From: Mycetocola manganoxydans
Lineage (GTDB): Bacteria > Actinomycetota > Actinomycetes > Actinomycetales > Microbacteriaceae
Assembly: GCF_003667545.1 (NCBI RefSeq)
Contig: NZ_RCUV01000018.1
Coordinates: 1 to 64,000, forward strand
Direction of reading: 5' to 3'
DNA: 64,000 bases
This document shows, one piece after another, positions 61,605 through 64,000 of the stretch. The position numbers and the translations under genes are program-made. Each line of letters begins with the position of its first letter. Position 1 is the stretch's first letter. The notes below the pieces were generated by a model. The model did no database searches, was not told where the DNA came from, and saw nothing but the letters and a program-made list of their open reading frames with translations.

Positions 61605-62021
61605 CTAATTGGCGAACTGCGCCACGATGGAGTCGGTGACGCGGTGCCAGTGACCGAGCATCATGCGCCGTTCGTCGCGGTCGGCGAGGTCACCGTGGTG
61701 GACGTGGACGGTCGTGGCCTCTCCGGCCTTCGTGAGGGTCAACGTCAGGATCGTCTCGTGCGGCCAGTCTTCCGGGTGCCAGGTGAGCTTGACGAGTTTT
61801 TTCTCTTCGTAGCCGCGGATCACCCCGCGCACACCGTCGTCCGTGCGGAAGCGCATGCCCTTCTTCGACGGAAGCTCTGCGATCTCACCCAGCCACATCG
61901 GCAGGCCGGGGCCGGTGAGGTAGGACCAGACCTCCGGAACGGCGGCCGCGACAGTCTTGCGAACCCCGACGTCCCAGCCGGCGTCCTTGGTCGTGCCGGT
62001 GGTGTTCTTCGATTCGCTCAT
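61605..62021 (-). CDS. SRPBCC (START/AHSA1-like) domain protein
   Basis: A 138-residue helix-grip protein with the AHSA1-type pattern VRKTVAAAVPEVWSYLTGPGLPMWLG near the start and LTWHPEDWPHETILTLTLT in the middle. The fold makes a cavity for a hydrophobic ligand; ligand unknown. The start is ATG 62021, with TAAGCT ending 7 bases upstream (leaderless). It ends 9 bases before the glutaredoxin-like gene. Confidence 0.83.
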   Translation of the reverse strand: MSESKNTTGTTKDAGWDVGVRKTVAAAVPEVWSYLTGPGLPMWLGEIAELPSKKGMRFRTDDGVRGVIRGYEEKKLVKLTWHPEDWPHETILTLTLTKAGEATTVHVHHGDLADRDERRMMLGHWHRVTDSIVAQFAN

Positions 62022-62125
62022 ATACCCGAGCTTACGCGCCGGCGCCCCACTGATCGGGGCGCCCACCCGACGGGCGCATCGGGACCCCATCCGGTAACCT
62101 CGAACTCACCGAACCCGAGGACCCC

Positions 62126-62419
62126 ATGAGAGCACTGCACGCGCACCTGGTCTTGCTGCTGACCGCGTCGTTCCTCGTGCTCGCGGTCGCACAGGGTGAG
62201 CCCTCCACCGTGCTCGTTGCCGGAGTCGCCGTCCTGGCGGCATCCGCTCTCCTCGGTGCCCGGTACCTCGCGGTCATCATCATCGCCCTGAGGCTCATGG
62301 TGGGCTCGCGGTCACGCGAGCACCGGGAGTCCCTCACGCGGATTCCGGCACCCAGCCACCCGAACACCGCGGGGCGACCTCAACCGCGAGCACCAGGGCT
62401 GTCAGAGGCGGTCGCGTAA
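62126..62419 (+). CDS. small two-helix membrane protein upstream of yidC
   Basis: A 97-residue protein with two hydrophobic segments (about residues 5-22 and 28-58) and a polar C-terminal 40 residues rich in Pro, Arg and Ser. It is reminiscent of the DUF6412 proteins of Microbacteriaceae, but that match is from memory and should be treated as tentative. The ATG has GAGGACCCC directly upstream. It precedes the YidC-type insertase on the same strand. Confidence 0.65.
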   Translation: MRALHAHLVLLLTASFLVLAVAQGEPSTVLVAGVAVLAASALLGARYLAVIIIALRLMVGSRSREHRESLTRIPAPSHPNTAGRPQPRAPGLSEAVA

Positions 62420-62432
62420 CCCTCCGGTAAGC

Positions 62433-62465
62433 GGAGAGTCGCGACCATTCGTCGCGACCTTCTCC
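62433..62465 (+). promoter_or_regulatory. stem-loop in the yidC leader
   Basis: ggaga-gtcgcgac pairs with gtcgcgac-(2-base bulge)-tctcc around a cattc loop, ending 21 bases before the yidC start. No T-tract follows, so it is an mRNA structure or attenuator rather than a plain terminator. Confidence 0.55.
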
Positions 62466-62486
62466 TCTGACCGTTAGGACTTTCCT

Positions 62487-63239
62487 GTGGACATCTATTC
62501 GTTCGCGCCCATCGCGATCGTGCTCGACTTCGCCTACTCCCTCGTCTCCGGCCTGGCCGGACTGCTCGCGCCCGTCGCGGGCTCGCTCGCCACCGCGGCA
62601 GCGATCATCGCGATCACCATGATCGTGCGCACCGCCCTCATCCCCGTCGGCCGCTCCCAGGTGCGCGCCGAGTTCACGCGCCGAAGGCTCGCGCCCAAAC
62701 TTCAGGAGCTACAGCGCCGGTACAAGAAGACTCCCGAGCTGCTCCAGAAGAAGACGATGGAGCTCTACGCCGCCGAGAAAGCGTCACCGCTCGCCGGATG
62801 CCTCCCCACACTCCTGCAGGCACCGGTGATCTCGACCGTGTACGGACTGTTCATCCTGCAGGGGATCAACGGGCATCCGAACGAGTTGCTCACCGAGGAG
62901 GTTCTCGGTGTCGCGCTCGGGATGCCGCTCGTCGGCTTCCTCGGATCGGGAGCGGTGTGGCCGGGCGTCCTCGTCTACGCCGGGCTGCTCGCGATCATCG
63001 CCTCGGTCGCCTGGCTCTCACGGCGGGCGGCGTTGAGAAACGCGCCGGTCACACCGGACTCCGTGCCGCCTGCCATGCAGAACCTGGCCGGCACGCTCAG
63101 CTGGATGCCGTTCATCACCGTGGTCTTCGCGGCCGTCGTGCCGCTCGCCGCGACGATCTACCTCGCGGTGACGACGACGTGGACGCTCGCAGAACGCGCC
63201 GTGCTGAGGCGGCGGTACGAGGCGATGGAGTCGAAGTAA
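62487..63239 (+). CDS. YidC/Oxa1-family membrane protein insertase
   Basis: This 250-residue insertase has the conserved core (LAPKLQELQRRYKKTPELLQKKTMELY, SPLAGCLPTLLQAPVISTVYGLF) with the positively charged first loop and five helices expected of the family. It helps insert membrane proteins from or beside Sec. It is shorter than the main actinobacterial YidC (over 300 residues) and is not in the rnpA-yidC-jag context near the origin, so it is probably a second copy. The start is GTG 62487. Confidence 0.88.
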   Translation: MDIYSFAPIAIVLDFAYSLVSGLAGLLAPVAGSLATAAAIIAITMIVRTALIPVGRSQVRAEFTRRRLAPKLQELQRRYKKTPELLQKKTMELYAAEKASPLAGCLPTLLQAPVISTVYGLFILQGINGHPNELLTEEVLGVALGMPLVGFLGSGAVWPGVLVYAGLLAIIASVAWLSRRAALRNAPVTPDSVPPAMQNLAGTLSWMPFITVVFAAVVPLAATIYLAVTTTWTLAERAVLRRRYEAMESK

Positions 63240-63247
63240 CTCGCGGC

Positions 63248-63280
63248 CCTTCGGTGATCGAGCTGCTCGGTCACCGAAGG
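63248..63280. terminator. hairpin after yidC
   Basis: A 10-bp perfect stem, ccttcggtga/tcaccgaagg, with a 13-base loop begins 9 bases after the yidC stop. No T-tract follows. Confidence 0.55.
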
Positions 63281-63301
63281 CTGCTGCCGCCCTTGCACGC
63301 C

Positions 63302-63332
63302 AAAAAGCGCCAGCCCACAGGGGTCTGACGCT
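63302..63332 (-). terminator. terminator of the bS22 gene
   Basis: On the minus strand an 11-bp stem with one bulged base is followed by TTTTT, 19 bases beyond the bS22 stop. Confidence 0.82.
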
Positions 63333-63350
63333 TCACTGGTGCGTTGCTTG

Positions 63351-63449
63351 TTACTTCTTGTTGCGACGCTGGTGACGAGTCTTACGAAGCAACTTGCGGT
63401 GCTTCTTCTTCGCCATACGCTTGCGGCGCTTCTTGATTACAGAACCCAC
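63351..63449 (-). CDS. small ribosomal protein bS22 (AURKAIP1/COX24 domain)
   Basis: A 32-residue, extremely basic protein reading MGSVIKKRRKRMAKKKHR then KLLRKTRHQRRNKK. This is the conserved actinobacterial protein seen bound in mycobacterial 30S ribosomes and named bS22, with the same short motif as mitochondrial AURKAIP1/COX24. It is easily missed by gene finders. The start is GTG 63449, with GAGGT about 5 bases upstream, and a terminator follows the stop. Confidence 0.93.
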   Translation of the reverse strand: MGSVIKKRRKRMAKKKHRKLLRKTRHQRRNKK

Positions 63450-63607
63450 TACTTACCTCACAAAGTTGGCGGTGGCCGCGGATGCCACGGCCGGCAGAAA
63501 AAAATGCCTCGGGACAGTCTAGCTGATCCGCGAGGCGCAAGCTCCCACGCCGACGTCGGGTGTGACTCGGCGCGGTCCGACACGCCGAATCGGGGACGGT
63601 GTTGCCT

Positions 63608-64000
63608 CTACTTGCCGAGCTTCTTGCTGACAGCCTGAACGGCGGACGACACACGGTGCGTCGTATCCGCGACCGCGTGCCCGATGGCATCCGCCATTGT
63701 CTTGGCCTGGTCGGTGAGGGCGTGTTGGCCAAGCCCGACCGCCTCGGCGATGTCGAAATCGACGCTGAGGAACGGGATGAGCCAGTCCTCGACCGTCTCG
63801 AGTGGTGAGTATTCGAGCCGGTAGTAGCGGTGCTGTCCCTCTTCGCGCACGGCGACGAGGCCGGCCTCGCGGAGCACCTTCAGGTGCTTCGACACGGTGG
63901 GCTGACTCAGTCCGAGCGCGGTCACGATCTCGGAGACGCTCGTCCCCCCGTGCGAGATGGCCGAATCGCTCTCGTACCGGTCGAGGAGGATCTGCAGGAT
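63608..64000 (-). CDS. ArsR-family transcriptional regulator, 5' end outside the window
   Basis: The reading frame is open to the window edge, giving 130 residues of the C-terminal part. The winged helix is clear: LQILLDRY, VSEIVTALGLSQPTVSKHLKVLREAGLVAVREEGQHRYYRLE. The region after it (about 65 residues) is helical and ends with a Lys-rich tail, without obvious metal-binding Cys. Internal GTG 63925 would cut off the first helices and is not the real start. Target unknown. Confidence 0.88.
   Translation of the reverse strand: MLQILLDRYESDSAISHGGTSVSEIVTALGLSQPTVSKHLKVLREAGLVAVREEGQHRYYRLEYSPLETVEDWLIPFLSVDFDIAEAVGLGQHALTDQAKTMADAIGHAVADTTHRVSSAVQAVSKKLGK

Overview
The window is high-GC DNA from an actinobacterium, most likely a member of the Microbacteriaceae. 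The evidence is the GC-biased codon use, a fused oleBC gene, a short archaeal-type aspartyl-tRNA synthetase, a ResB/CcsA cytochrome c maturation operon, DUF4229 and PLDc_N genes among the menaquinone genes, the 32-residue ribosomal protein bS22, and many promoters with the -10 hexamer right against the start codon. It reads as chromosome: no phage, plasmid, transposase or CRISPR signal was found. The genus cannot be fixed from this sequence alone.

Layout. 1-5 kb: a minus-strand oleA-oleBC-oleD operon for head-to-head long-chain olefin synthesis. 5.1-7.2 kb: tRNA-Met and tRNA-Thr, then a membrane Ser/Thr kinase overlapping a lipoprotein gene. 7.2-13.1 kb: a maltose-type ABC importer (malE-malF-malG) divergent from a GH13 alpha-glucosidase, with LacI-type operators at both promoters. 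13.2-21.6 kb: a quinone-reductase-like oxidoreductase, an amino-acid permease, an inositol-phosphatase-like gene, a MarR/FMN-reductase pair, tRNA-Tyr, a sugar kinase/LacI pair, yajQ and an epimerase. 21.7-32.9 kb: amino-acid/amine permeases and a putrescine-to-succinate pathway (putrescine oxidase, aminobutyraldehyde dehydrogenase, gabT, gabD) with a universal stress protein and a divergent PucR regulator. 33-41.6 kb: a hydrolase, a membrane protein, a ferredoxin-NADP reductase, a polyprenyl diphosphate synthase, a saccharopine-dehydrogenase-like protein with its own permease, a VOC protein and a Cys-rich pentapeptide protein.

41.8-59.5 kb is a respiratory block: a pyruvate-oxidase-like TPP enzyme, menG, menF, PPK2, menD, menA, menE, menB and menC, interrupted by a HAIR-controlled hsp20, followed by the cytochrome c maturation operon (histidine phosphatase, resA, ccdA, resB, DUF3054, ccsA). 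The polyprenyl diphosphate synthase at 36-37 kb can supply the menaquinone side chain. 59.5-64 kb: aspS, three small stress or redox genes, a small membrane protein with a YidC/Oxa1 insertase, bS22, and an ArsR regulator cut by the window end.

Three patterns run across the window. Long imperfect inverted repeats sit in intergenic gaps, mostly between convergent genes. At least fourteen genes have a TANNNT hexamer 6-7 bases before the start codon, which predicts leaderless mRNAs. The hexamer GGATGC/GCATCC is strongly over-represented on both strands. No wholly new multi-gene system was found; the least explained parts are the kinase/lipoprotein pair, the permease/saccharopine-dehydrogenase-like pair and the intergenic palindromes.
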